From Bacteroidales bacterium (GTDB lineage: Bacteria > Bacteroidota > Bacteroidia > Bacteroidales > Rikenellaceae): DNA of 64,000 bases. The position numbers and the translations under genes were made by a program. Location of the stretch: the NCBI GenBank assembly GCA_910575495.1, contig CAJTFS010000008.1, positions 16,253 to 80,252 of the forward strand, given 5' to 3'. A model generated the notes under the pieces. The model ran no database searches, was not told where the DNA came from, and worked only from the letters and a program-made list of their open reading frames with translations. Each line of letters opens with the position of its first letter. The stretch's first letter is position 1. Below are positions 27,227 to 35,174 of the stretch, one piece after another.

Positions 27227-28711
27227 CTACCGCGGCTCGGGCATCGACGTATAGACCAACATGGTCTCGGGTTCGAGACGGATGCGGGCGCCCTCCTCAA
27301 GCGTAACGCCCTGCTCGGTCGGCAGCAGCCGCTCGCCGTCGAGTTTCAGCACCCCTTCTCCATAGACATAGAGCGACAGACCGGACAGCGGCGCCGGAAG
27401 TCCGCGAAGCGTCAGCTCCACAGCGCGGTCGGCATGCGTGTTGACCACAGCCACCGTCGCACCCTTGTCCGTGCGCCCGACCATCGAACGCACGCCGTCG
27501 ACTCCCTCGACCTCCGAGCCGACGATCCGGCATCCCTGCGGAAAATAGCGGCACAAAAGCGACATGGCATAGTACCACGGGCGGATGCGCTCCTTCTCCG
27601 CTCCGTAACGTTCCTCGCCGAGGATGTTCCAGAAGCCCCATATCTTCAGCCGGCCGGGTTCCTTGGTGTGCATCGCATCGTCGAGCATCCACACCACACA
27701 GCCCGAATAGCCTGCGGCGGCCGTCTGCATGACGGCATCCGCCACGTCGATTCCGTACATCGTATCGAAAACCAGCATCTGCGAATCCTCGATCGAAGCA
27801 TGGGGATCGGCCGCAATGCGGCGCTTGTTCTCGGCATCGAGTTCCGCATCGCGCGGATCGATATACTTGATTCCCAGCTCCCCGAGAATCATCTTCGCCG
27901 TAGCCGGCGCCGCGGCGCGATAGGCCGCGATCATCTCGGTGTATTCGCCCGTATTGATCTGTGCTTTCGACGGATAAGTGTGGATGTCGTAGAGACCCAC
28001 CGCCTCGCCCAGGTCCGCGCGGCTGCCGCTCACCCAATGCGTCTCGGCCGTCGTCCACACCGCAGCGTCGGGCGCCACCAGACGTACGCGGTCGCCCATG
28101 CCATGACGGCGGAGCGCCGCATCCATCGCTTTCGCGGCCCGCAGCCAGAGCGCATAATCGCCGTTGGTCGACGACCACGAACCGTTGGGCTCGTTGACCA
28201 TATTATAATAGCGGATGCAGCTGTAGCCGCAATCCTCCACCAGATAGCGCACCAGCTCGCCGCAGCAGCCGATCAGTTCCTCGTCCACGGTCTGCTGCTG
28301 CCAGTCGGCCAGCCCGCCGCCCCAGTCGCCGAGCAGCACCGTCACGCCGTGCGTGTTGCAATAGCCCAGGATCATGTGCAGGTCGTCCATGTTGCGCGCA
28401 GGGTCGAACCGCCCGTCGGTCATGTGGGACCTGATCCCGCTCATCACCCGGATGAAACGCGGCGACATCCATTCGAGCCGCGTCACCAGGCGCCGTCTGT
28501 CCGAGGCCGAAAAGCCCTCGCCGTCGTGCACTTCGTAGGGGTCCCACTGCACGCCGTTGCCTATGTAGGCCTCGACGACGACGCGGTCCGACAACGAGAG
28601 CACACCGTCGACCGTCGGAACGGCCGGCGCACCGCCCGCAGCCGGCGAACATCCGGCAAGAAGCGTCGCCGCAATGCCGCAAAAGAGCGGTCGGAACAAG
28701 TTTCTTCTCAT
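27227..28711 (-). CDS. Clan GH-A glycoside hydrolase lipoprotein
   Basis: A 494-residue lipoprotein from ATG 28711 with lipobox cysteine at residue 21 (LLAGCSP). The TIM-barrel catalytic pair is visible: acid/base Glu174 in YYNMVNEPNGSW and probable nucleophile Glu278 in LGELGIKY. A C-terminal beta domain (about 410-494) follows. The family (GH5-, GH39- or GH30-like) cannot be fixed by eye. It is divergent from the mannanase operon, and a TACCTTTG -7 box lies 28 bases upstream. A role in mannan or related hemicellulose breakdown is inferred from location. Confidence 0.75.
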   Translation of the reverse strand: MRRNLFRPLFCGIAATLLAGCSPAAGGAPAVPTVDGVLSLSDRVVVEAYIGNGVQWDPYEVHDGEGFSASDRRRLVTRLEWMSPRFIRVMSGIRSHMTDGRFDPARNMDDLHMILGYCNTHGVTVLLGDWGGGLADWQQQTVDEELIGCCGELVRYLVEDCGYSCIRYYNMVNEPNGSWSSTNGDYALWLRAAKAMDAALRRHGMGDRVRLVAPDAAVWTTAETHWVSGSRADLGEAVGLYDIHTYPSKAQINTGEYTEMIAAYRAAAPATAKMILGELGIKYIDPRDAELDAENKRRIAADPHASIEDSQMLVFDTMYGIDVADAVMQTAAAGYSGCVVWMLDDAMHTKEPGRLKIWGFWNILGEERYGAEKERIRPWYYAMSLLCRYFPQGCRIVGSEVEGVDGVRSMVGRTDKGATVAVVNTHADRAVELTLRGLPAPLSGLSLYVYGEGVLKLDGERLLPTEQGVTLEEGARIRLEPETMLVYTSMPEPR

Positions 28712-28738
28712 GGTCGCAAGTGTTGGTTTCCAATAATT

Positions 28739-28746
28739 CAAAGGTA
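28739..28746 (-). promoter_or_regulatory. -7 box of the GH-A lipoprotein gene
   Basis: The minus strand reads TACCTTTG, a perfect TAnnTTTG match 28 bases before the start codon. Confidence 0.6.
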
Positions 28747-28904
28747 AGGCCCCGCACCCGAAAAGGAATAATACTTTTTTATCCGAATCCGATATTTTAC
28801 AGACAATTACCCGGCTGCGGAAGACCCGCCCCAGCAACGGCCCGAATGCGCGAAAAACATAACTAATTGCTAAAAAACTACATTTTTCCGAAGTGCCGAA
28901 CCTC

Positions 28905-28912
28905 TATCTTTG
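28905..28912 (+). promoter_or_regulatory. -7 box of the mannobiose-phosphorolysis operon
   Basis: TATCTTTG, a perfect TAnnTTTG match 34 bases before the mannanase ATG at 28946. The -33 region is T-rich (around 28882) without a clean TTTG, which would suit activator-dependent transcription. Confidence 0.6.
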
Positions 28913-28945
28913 TCTTCGTCATCCATTCCCTAACCCGAACTGCGC

Positions 28946-31294
28946 ATGAAATCCCTGTTCCTGCCGGTCGCCGGTCTGCTGATGCTCGGACTCACGGCCT
29001 GCCACTCTCTGAAAACGACCCGTTTCGCCCGCGTCGAGCAAGGCCGCTTCGCCGGCCCCGACGACATGCCCGCCTACTTCGTCGGCACCAATTTCTGGTA
29101 CGGCGCCCTGCTCGCCGCCGAAGGTCCCGGCTGCGACCGCGCACGGCTCTGCCGCGAACTCGACCGCATGCACGCGGCGGGCATCGACAACCTGCGGGTG
29201 CTGGTCGGTTCGGAGGGCAGCGAAGGGGTCGTCTCGAAGGTCGAACCCATCCTCCAGACCGCCCCGGGCGTCTACGACGACCGCGCGCTCGACGGGCTCG
29301 ACTTCCTGCTCGCCGAGATGGGCAAACGCGGCATGCGGGCCGTGCTCTACCTGACCAACGCCTGGGAGTGGAGCGGCGGCTACAGCCAGTATCTCGAATG
29401 GAGCGGCCGCGGCACCTATCCAGTTCCGGGACGGGACGGCTGGGACGTCTTCATGCGCTACGTGCGGCAGTTCCACGAAGCGGATGCCGCCGACAGCTGC
29501 AAATTGCTGTTAGAAAACCACATCCGCCACATCGTCGGCCGCACCAACCGCTACACCGGACTCCCCTATGCCGAGGACCCGGCCATCTTCTCGTGGCAGA
29601 TCGCCAACGAGCCGCGCGCCTTCTCCGACGAGAACAAGGAGCGCTTCTTCGAATGGATCGCCCGCACGGCGCAGCTCATCAAGGAGCTCGATCCCAACCA
29701 CATGGTATCGACCGGCAGCGAGGGATCGATGGGTTGCGAGAACGACATCGAACTCTGGCGCCGCATCCACGCGCTGCCCGAAATCGACTATGCCAACATC
29801 CACATCTGGGCCTACAACTGGAAGTGGATCGACCGCGACAGCATCGCAGAGAATCTCGACCGGGCCTGCGCCAACATGACCGATTACATCGACCGCCACG
29901 CCGCGATCGCCCGCGAGCTGCGGAAACCCCTCGTCATCGAGGAGTTCGGCTACCCGCGCGACAACTTCCGGTTCGAGCCCGACTCCCCCGCCTCGGCCCG
30001 CAACGCCTACTACCGGCACCTTTTCGCACAGATCATCCGCAGCGCCGCCTGCGGCGACATCCTCGCCGGATGCAACTTCTGGGGCTGGGGCGGCGAGGCA
30101 CGGCCCGCACACCTCCGCTGGGAGCGCGGCGACGACTACTGCGGCGACCCCGCACAGGAGGAACAGGGCCTCAACTCGGTCTTCGACTGCGACACGGCCA
30201 CGATACGCGCCATCGCGCAAACCAACCGGACGCTCGCCCGCTACGGCCGCGCCGCAGCCGCACAACCCGGCAACCGGACTCCCGAACAACTCCTCGCACT
30301 ACTGCGCCACGTTTCGAAGCGCGGAGAACTGCTTTTCGGACAGCAGGATTTCCCCTTCTACGGCTGCGACTGGGCCTACGAGGAGGGGCGCAGCGACGTG
30401 AAAGAACTATGCGGCGATTATCCCGCCGTCCTGGGCTGCGACCTGGGCGAAATCGAGCTCGGCACCGGCCGCAACCTCGACGGAGTGCCTTTCGACACCA
30501 TGCGCACCGAAATCCTGCGCCACTTCGCACGCGGCGGCCTGACGACCGTCAGCTGGCACCCGCGCAACCCCCTCACGGGAGGCGACGCCTGGGACGTAAC
30601 GAGCGACCGCGCCGTCCGTTCGGTCCTGCCCGGCGGCGAGCGCCACGAACTTTTCGTCGGGTGGCTCGACCGCGCGGCCGACTTCCTGCTGTCGCTCCGC
30701 ACCGACGACGGATCGGTCGTCCCGACCCTTTTCCGGCCATGGCACGAGCACACGGGGAGCTGGTTCTGGTGGGGACAGCGGCTCTGCACGACCGACGATT
30801 ACAAGGCGCTTTGGGAGATGACCGTCGAACACCTGCACCGGCGCGGCGTGCCGATGCTCACCATCTATTCGCCCAACCCCTGCCACGACGAATCCCAATA
30901 CATGGAGCGCTACCCGGGCGACGCCTGGGTCGACATCCTCGGTCTGGACACCTACCACGGTGGTTCGGCCGACGAATTCATGGCCCGGCTCGACCGCACG
31001 CTGGGCATCATGGCCGCCCTCTCCCAACGCCTGGGCAAACCCTGCGTCCTCTCCGAAACGGGCCGCGAGGGCCTGCCCGAAGCCGACTGGTGGACAGGCG
31101 TCCTGCTGCGGGGCATCGGCAGCCACCGCCCCGCCTACGCGCTCGTATGGCGCAACGCCCTGCAAACCGTCCGGCCGGGACACTTCTACGCGCCCTTCCC
31201 GGGCCAAACCTCGGCCGACGACTTCGTCCGTTTCCATGCCCTGCCCCAAACCCTGTTCGCCACCGACATGGCGCACACGACATCCCTAAAATAA
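28946..31294 (+). CDS. Bimodular GH5-GH26 endo-beta-mannanase lipoprotein
   Basis: A 782-residue lipoprotein (Cys19 in LGLTACHS) that joins two mannanase-type catalytic modules. Residues about 40-430 form a GH5 domain (GH5_7-like), with acid/base Glu222 in WQIANEPR and nucleophile Glu333 in IEEFGYP. Residues about 445-775 form a GH26 domain, with acid/base Glu601 in FRPWHEHTGSWFWWG and nucleophile Glu704 in LSETGREG. Both active sites look intact. It heads the operon with GH130, transporter and epimerase, so it probably makes mannobiose from beta-mannan in the periplasm or at the cell surface. Confidence 0.9.
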   Translation: MKSLFLPVAGLLMLGLTACHSLKTTRFARVEQGRFAGPDDMPAYFVGTNFWYGALLAAEGPGCDRARLCRELDRMHAAGIDNLRVLVGSEGSEGVVSKVEPILQTAPGVYDDRALDGLDFLLAEMGKRGMRAVLYLTNAWEWSGGYSQYLEWSGRGTYPVPGRDGWDVFMRYVRQFHEADAADSCKLLLENHIRHIVGRTNRYTGLPYAEDPAIFSWQIANEPRAFSDENKERFFEWIARTAQLIKELDPNHMVSTGSEGSMGCENDIELWRRIHALPEIDYANIHIWAYNWKWIDRDSIAENLDRACANMTDYIDRHAAIARELRKPLVIEEFGYPRDNFRFEPDSPASARNAYYRHLFAQIIRSAACGDILAGCNFWGWGGEARPAHLRWERGDDYCGDPAQEEQGLNSVFDCDTATIRAIAQTNRTLARYGRAAAAQPGNRTPEQLLALLRHVSKRGELLFGQQDFPFYGCDWAYEEGRSDVKELCGDYPAVLGCDLGEIELGTGRNLDGVPFDTMRTEILRHFARGGLTTVSWHPRNPLTGGDAWDVTSDRAVRSVLPGGERHELFVGWLDRAADFLLSLRTDDGSVVPTLFRPWHEHTGSWFWWGQRLCTTDDYKALWEMTVEHLHRRGVPMLTIYSPNPCHDESQYMERYPGDAWVDILGLDTYHGGSADEFMARLDRTLGIMAALSQRLGKPCVLSETGREGLPEADWWTGVLLRGIGSHRPAYALVWRNALQTVRPGHFYAPFPGQTSADDFVRFHALPQTLFATDMAHTTSLK

Positions 31295-31315
31295 ATCAAA
31301 CTCAATTCGCACGCA

Positions 31316-32482
31316 ATGACTGACTTCAAGGTGATCATGAGCGAACTGGAAGCCCGGCACGAAGAGCTTCTGACCCGAAAGAACACGCCCGACGAACACT
31401 ACAACGGCATCTACACCCGCTACCGCAACCCGATCCTCACGGCCCGGCACACGCCCCTCCACTGGCGCTACGACTTCGACCCGCAGAGCAATCCTTTCTG
31501 CATGGAGCGCATCGGCATGAACGCCGTGATGAACGCAGGAGCGATCAAATGGCACGACAAGTACATCGTCGTGGCCCGCGTCGAGGGCGCCGACCGCAAA
31601 TCGTTCTTCGCCGTGGCCGAATCGCCGAACGGCATCGACAACTTCCGGTTCTGGGACTACCCGATCCGGATGCCCGAATACGGCGAGCCGGCGACCAACA
31701 TCTACGACATGCGGCTCACGGCCCACGAAGACGGATGGATCTACGGCGTCTTCTGCATCGAGCGCAAGGACCCCGACGCCGCGCCGGGCGACCTCTCGTC
31801 GGCCGTCGCTGCGGCCGGCATCGCCCGCACCCGGAACCTGGTCGACTGGGAGCGGCTCCCCGACCTCGTGTCGAAGAGCCAGCAGCGCAACGTAGTGCTG
31901 CACCCCGAGTTCGTCGACGGCAAATACGCCTTCTACACCCGCCCCCAGGACGGCTTCATCGACACCGGCAACGGCCAGGGCATCGGCTGGGCGCTGGTCG
32001 ACGACATCGCCCGTGCCGAGATCGTCGGAGAGACCATCATCAACCGCCGCTACTACCACACCATCAAGGAGGGCAAGAACGGCGAAGGCCCCCATCCGAT
32101 CAAAACCCCGCACGGCTGGCTCCATTTGGCACACGGTGTGCGTTCGTGCGCTGCAGGGCTGCGCTACGTGCTCTACCTCTACATGACCGAACTCGAGCGC
32201 CCGTGGGTGCCGCTGGCCGAACCGGCAGGCCTGTTCATGGGTCCGGAGGGCGAAGAACGCATCGGCGACGTGTCGAACGTCCTCTTCTCCAACGGCTGGA
32301 TCGCCGACCCCGACGGCCGCGTCTTCATCTACTATGCTTCAAGCGACACGCGCCTGCACGTGGCCACCTCCACCGTCGAACGGCTGGTAGACTACTGCCT
32401 GCACACCCCCGCCGACGGCCTCACGACAGGCCGCAGCGTCGAACAACTCTGGAAACTCATCGATAAGAATCTCAAACGCTGA
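31316..32482 (+). CDS. 4-O-beta-D-mannosyl-D-glucose phosphorylase (GH130_1)
   Basis: A 388-residue cytoplasmic phosphorylase that converts Man-beta-1,4-Glc plus phosphate to mannose-1-phosphate and glucose. The five-bladed propeller motifs include [19 protein letters not shown] and the catalytic Asp131 in [14 protein letters not shown]. The number matches the catalytic aspartate described for the Bacteroides fragilis enzyme. The C-terminal part has [19 protein letters not shown]. There is no signal peptide. It lies 21 bases after the mannanase and 5 bases before the transporter. The epimerase downstream supplies its substrate. Confidence 0.93.
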   Translation: MTDFKVIMSELEARHEELLTRKNTPDEHYNGIYTRYRNPILTARHTPLHWRYDFDPQSNPFCMERIGMNAVMNAGAIKWHDKYIVVARVEGADRKSFFAVAESPNGIDNFRFWDYPIRMPEYGEPATNIYDMRLTAHEDGWIYGVFCIERKDPDAAPGDLSSAVAAAGIARTRNLVDWERLPDLVSKSQQRNVVLHPEFVDGKYAFYTRPQDGFIDTGNGQGIGWALVDDIARAEIVGETIINRRYYHTIKEGKNGEGPHPIKTPHGWLHLAHGVRSCAAGLRYVLYLYMTELERPWVPLAEPAGLFMGPEGEERIGDVSNVLFSNGWIADPDGRVFIYYASSDTRLHVATSTVERLVDYCLHTPADGLTTGRSVEQLWKLIDKNLKR

Positions 32483-32487
32483 TACGA

Positions 32488-33897
32488 ATGGCAGCACCCC
32501 GCCTCGAAAAGATCGGATACGGCCTCGGCGACATGTCGTCGAGCATGTTCTGGAAGATATTCACCTACTATCTCCCGTTCTTCTACTCCAACATCTTCGG
32601 ACTGAGCCTGGAGCACGCCGCCCTGCTGCTGCTCGTCACCAAGCTCTGGGACGCCGTCTCCGATCCGATCATGGGACTCATCGCCGACCGCACGCGCTCG
32701 CGGTGGGGCCGCTACCGGCCCTACCTGCTGTGGATCGCCGCGCCTTTCGCCGTGGCGGGCGTGCTGACCTTCACGACCCCCGACTGGAGCGACGGGGCCA
32801 AACTGGTGTGGGCCTACGCCACCTACATCCTGATGATGACCGTCTACACGGCCATCAACGTTCCCTACGGAGCCATGCTGGGCGTGGTGACCGACGATTC
32901 GGCCGAACGCACCGTCTTCTCCTCCTACCGCATGTTCTTCGCCTACGGCGGTTCGTTCCTCGCCCTGGCGCTCTTCGAGCCCCTGTGCAGCTTCTTCACG
33001 GGCGACACCGGCACGCTGAGCCCCGCCGAAGCCGCCGCTGCGCAGGCCGCCGGCTGGCAGCGGACCATGATCGTCATCGGACTGCTCTGCGCCGGGCTCT
33101 TCTACTATTGTTTCCGCTGGACGCGCGAGCGCATCGCTCCGGCCGACAACGACCGCGAATCGATCCTGCGCGACGTCAGGGCCCTGGCCGGCAACGGCCC
33201 CTGGTGGCTGCTGTTAGGCGTGGCGATCGCCGTGCTGCTCTTCAATTCGATCCGCGGCGGCGCAGCGGCCTACTTCTTCAAGGACTACGTCGGAGCGAAC
33301 AACCTGCTGGGCGGCAGCCTGCTGCTCACGTGCGGCGTCTTCCTGGCCGTGGGCGAGATCGCCAACATGGCAGGCGTAGCGCTGGCCGTGCCCGTCTCGC
33401 GCCGCATCGGCAAGCGCATGACCTACATGGCGGCCATGGCCGTCGCGGGCGTGCTGAGCGGTGCGTTCTACTTCGTGCCGGCGACCAACGCCGGCGCCTG
33501 GACGATGCTGGTGCTGCAGATCGTCATCTCGGCCGCCGCAGGCATCACCTTCCCGCTGCTGTGGAGCATGTTCGCCGACGTGGCCGACTACTCCGAACTC
33601 CGGCACGGCCACGGCTCCACGGGGCTGATCTTCTCCTCGTCGTCGATGGCCCAGAAGTTCGGCGGCGCCTTCGGCAGCGCGCTCATCCTCTGGCTGCTGG
33701 CCGCCTACGGCTACGACACGTCGGCCCAGGCGGCCCAAAGCGGCGAGGCGATCGTCGGGCTGCGCATGCTGATGAGCTGGATACCGGCCGCCGGATGCGG
33801 TGCGGCGATCCTGCTCGTCGCGCTCTATCCGCTCGGCGAAAAACGGGTGGCCGCGATCGCCGGACAGCTGGCTCTGCGCCGCTCCTCCAAAGCATAA
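32488..33897 (+). CDS. GPH-family sugar:cation symporter (mannobiose importer)
   Basis: A 469-residue inner-membrane carrier of the glycoside-pentoside-hexuronide family, with twelve predicted helices. Diagnostic motifs are KLWDAVSDPIMGLIADRTRSRWGRYRPYLL (about residues 52-81) and NVPYGAMLGVVTDD. In the B. fragilis mannan cluster the equivalent carrier lies next to the GH130 and epimerase genes, as here. It is therefore assigned to import of mannobiose or mannosylglucose; the specificity is inferred from context. The spacing to both neighbours is 4-5 bases. Confidence 0.88.
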   Translation: MAAPRLEKIGYGLGDMSSSMFWKIFTYYLPFFYSNIFGLSLEHAALLLLVTKLWDAVSDPIMGLIADRTRSRWGRYRPYLLWIAAPFAVAGVLTFTTPDWSDGAKLVWAYATYILMMTVYTAINVPYGAMLGVVTDDSAERTVFSSYRMFFAYGGSFLALALFEPLCSFFTGDTGTLSPAEAAAAQAAGWQRTMIVIGLLCAGLFYYCFRWTRERIAPADNDRESILRDVRALAGNGPWWLLLGVAIAVLLFNSIRGGAAAYFFKDYVGANNLLGGSLLLTCGVFLAVGEIANMAGVALAVPVSRRIGKRMTYMAAMAVAGVLSGAFYFVPATNAGAWTMLVLQIVISAAAGITFPLLWSMFADVADYSELRHGHGSTGLIFSSSSMAQKFGGAFGSALILWLLAAYGYDTSAQAAQSGEAIVGLRMLMSWIPAAGCGAAILLVALYPLGEKRVAAIAGQLALRRSSKA

Positions 33898-33901
33898 CCA
33901 C

Positions 33902-35086
33902 ATGGAAGAAAAGCAACTCAAGGCGGAACTGCTCGCCGAACTCCACGACAACATCCTGCCCTTCTGGCAGACACACATGACCGACCCCGAGGGCGGCTTC
34001 TTCGGCCGCATGACGGGACGCGGCGAACTGCGGCCCGACGCCGAGCGCAGCGCCATTCTCTGCGGCCGCATCCTTTGGACCTTCGCGGCGGCTTACCGCA
34101 CAACGGGGCGCGAGGAGTACCTCCGTACGGCCGCGCAGGCCCGCGACTACCTGCTGGAGCACTTCATCGACCGCCGGTACGGCGGCGTCTTCTGGTCGGT
34201 CGACGCCCAGGGGCGGCCGCTCGACACCAAAAAGCAGTTCTACGCCCTCGCGTTCGCCATCTACGGGCTGAGCGAATACGCCCGCGCAACGGGCGACGCG
34301 CAGGCGACCGAGGAGGCCGCAGCGCTCTACCGCACCATCGAGACCCGCTCCTACGACCTGGCCGGCAACGGCTACGAGGAGGCCGCCACACACGACTGGC
34401 AGCCCATCGCCGACATGCGCCTGAGCGACAAGGACGCCAACGAGCGCAGGACGATGAACACCCACCTTCACATCCTCGAAGCCTACACCAACCTGCTGCG
34501 CGTGTGGCCCGACGCGGCGCTGCGCCGCCAGACCCGCAACCTGCTGGAGATCTTTCTCGACCGCATCGCCGATCCACGCACGGGGCACCTCGGGCTCTTT
34601 TTCGACGAGCATTGGCAGCTCCGGAGCGAGGGCGTCTACTCCTTCGGCCACGACATCGAAGCTTCGTGGCTGATGCTCGAAACGGCCTTCGTGCTGGGCG
34701 ACGACGCCCTCACCGAGCGCACACGCGCCTGCTGCGCCCGCATCGCCGATGCCGCGCTCGAAGGCTATCTCGAAGACGGCAGCCTGCTCTACGAACGCCA
34801 TGCCGACGGCACGCTCGACCGCGAGCGCCACTGGTGGGTGCAGGCCGAGTGCGTCGTGGGGCTTTTCTACCTCTACCGGTTCCACGGCCGCCGCGAAGCG
34901 CTGGCCCCGGCCCTCAGAACCTGGAGCTACATCAGCCGGCACCTCGTCGACCGCGAGGGCGGCGAATGGTGGTGGAGCATCCTGCCCGACGGCAGCATCA
35001 ACCGCCGCGACGACAAGGCCGGATTCTGGAAATGCCCCTATCACAACGGCCGCATGTGCATGGAGGTGGCCGGACTTATCGGATAA
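33902..35086 (+). CDS. Cellobiose/mannobiose 2-epimerase
   Basis: A 394-residue cytoplasmic AGE-superfamily (alpha/alpha)6-barrel enzyme that converts mannobiose to mannosylglucose. It starts MEEKQLKAELLAELHDNILPFW. Conserved histidines are visible at His188 (MNTHLHILEAYTNL), His250 (YSFGHDIEASWLM) and His381 (CPYHNGRMCMEV), matching the family's catalytic set. It is the last gene of the operon, 4 bases after the transporter, with a strong terminator 34 bases after the stop. Together with GH130 it completes the phosphorolytic route. Confidence 0.93.
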   Translation: MEEKQLKAELLAELHDNILPFWQTHMTDPEGGFFGRMTGRGELRPDAERSAILCGRILWTFAAAYRTTGREEYLRTAAQARDYLLEHFIDRRYGGVFWSVDAQGRPLDTKKQFYALAFAIYGLSEYARATGDAQATEEAAALYRTIETRSYDLAGNGYEEAATHDWQPIADMRLSDKDANERRTMNTHLHILEAYTNLLRVWPDAALRRQTRNLLEIFLDRIADPRTGHLGLFFDEHWQLRSEGVYSFGHDIEASWLMLETAFVLGDDALTERTRACCARIADAALEGYLEDGSLLYERHADGTLDRERHWWVQAECVVGLFYLYRFHGRREALAPALRTWSYISRHLVDREGGEWWWSILPDGSINRRDDKAGFWKCPYHNGRMCMEVAGLIG

Positions 35087-35120
35087 CCGGGAGCCGCCGG
35101 CAGCACGCCCGACAATCCAA

Positions 35121-35153
35121 AAAGAGGGGAATCCCGCAAGGATTCCCCTCTTT
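35121..35153 (+). terminator. Bidirectional terminator between converging operons
   Basis: AAAGAGGGGAATCC (35121-35134) pairs perfectly with GGATTCCCCTCTTT (35140-35153), with A- and T-runs at the two ends. It serves the epimerase operon and probably the GH2 operon on the other strand. Confidence 0.92.
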
Positions 35154-35174
35154 CCGTATTCCGCCACGGAAGCG

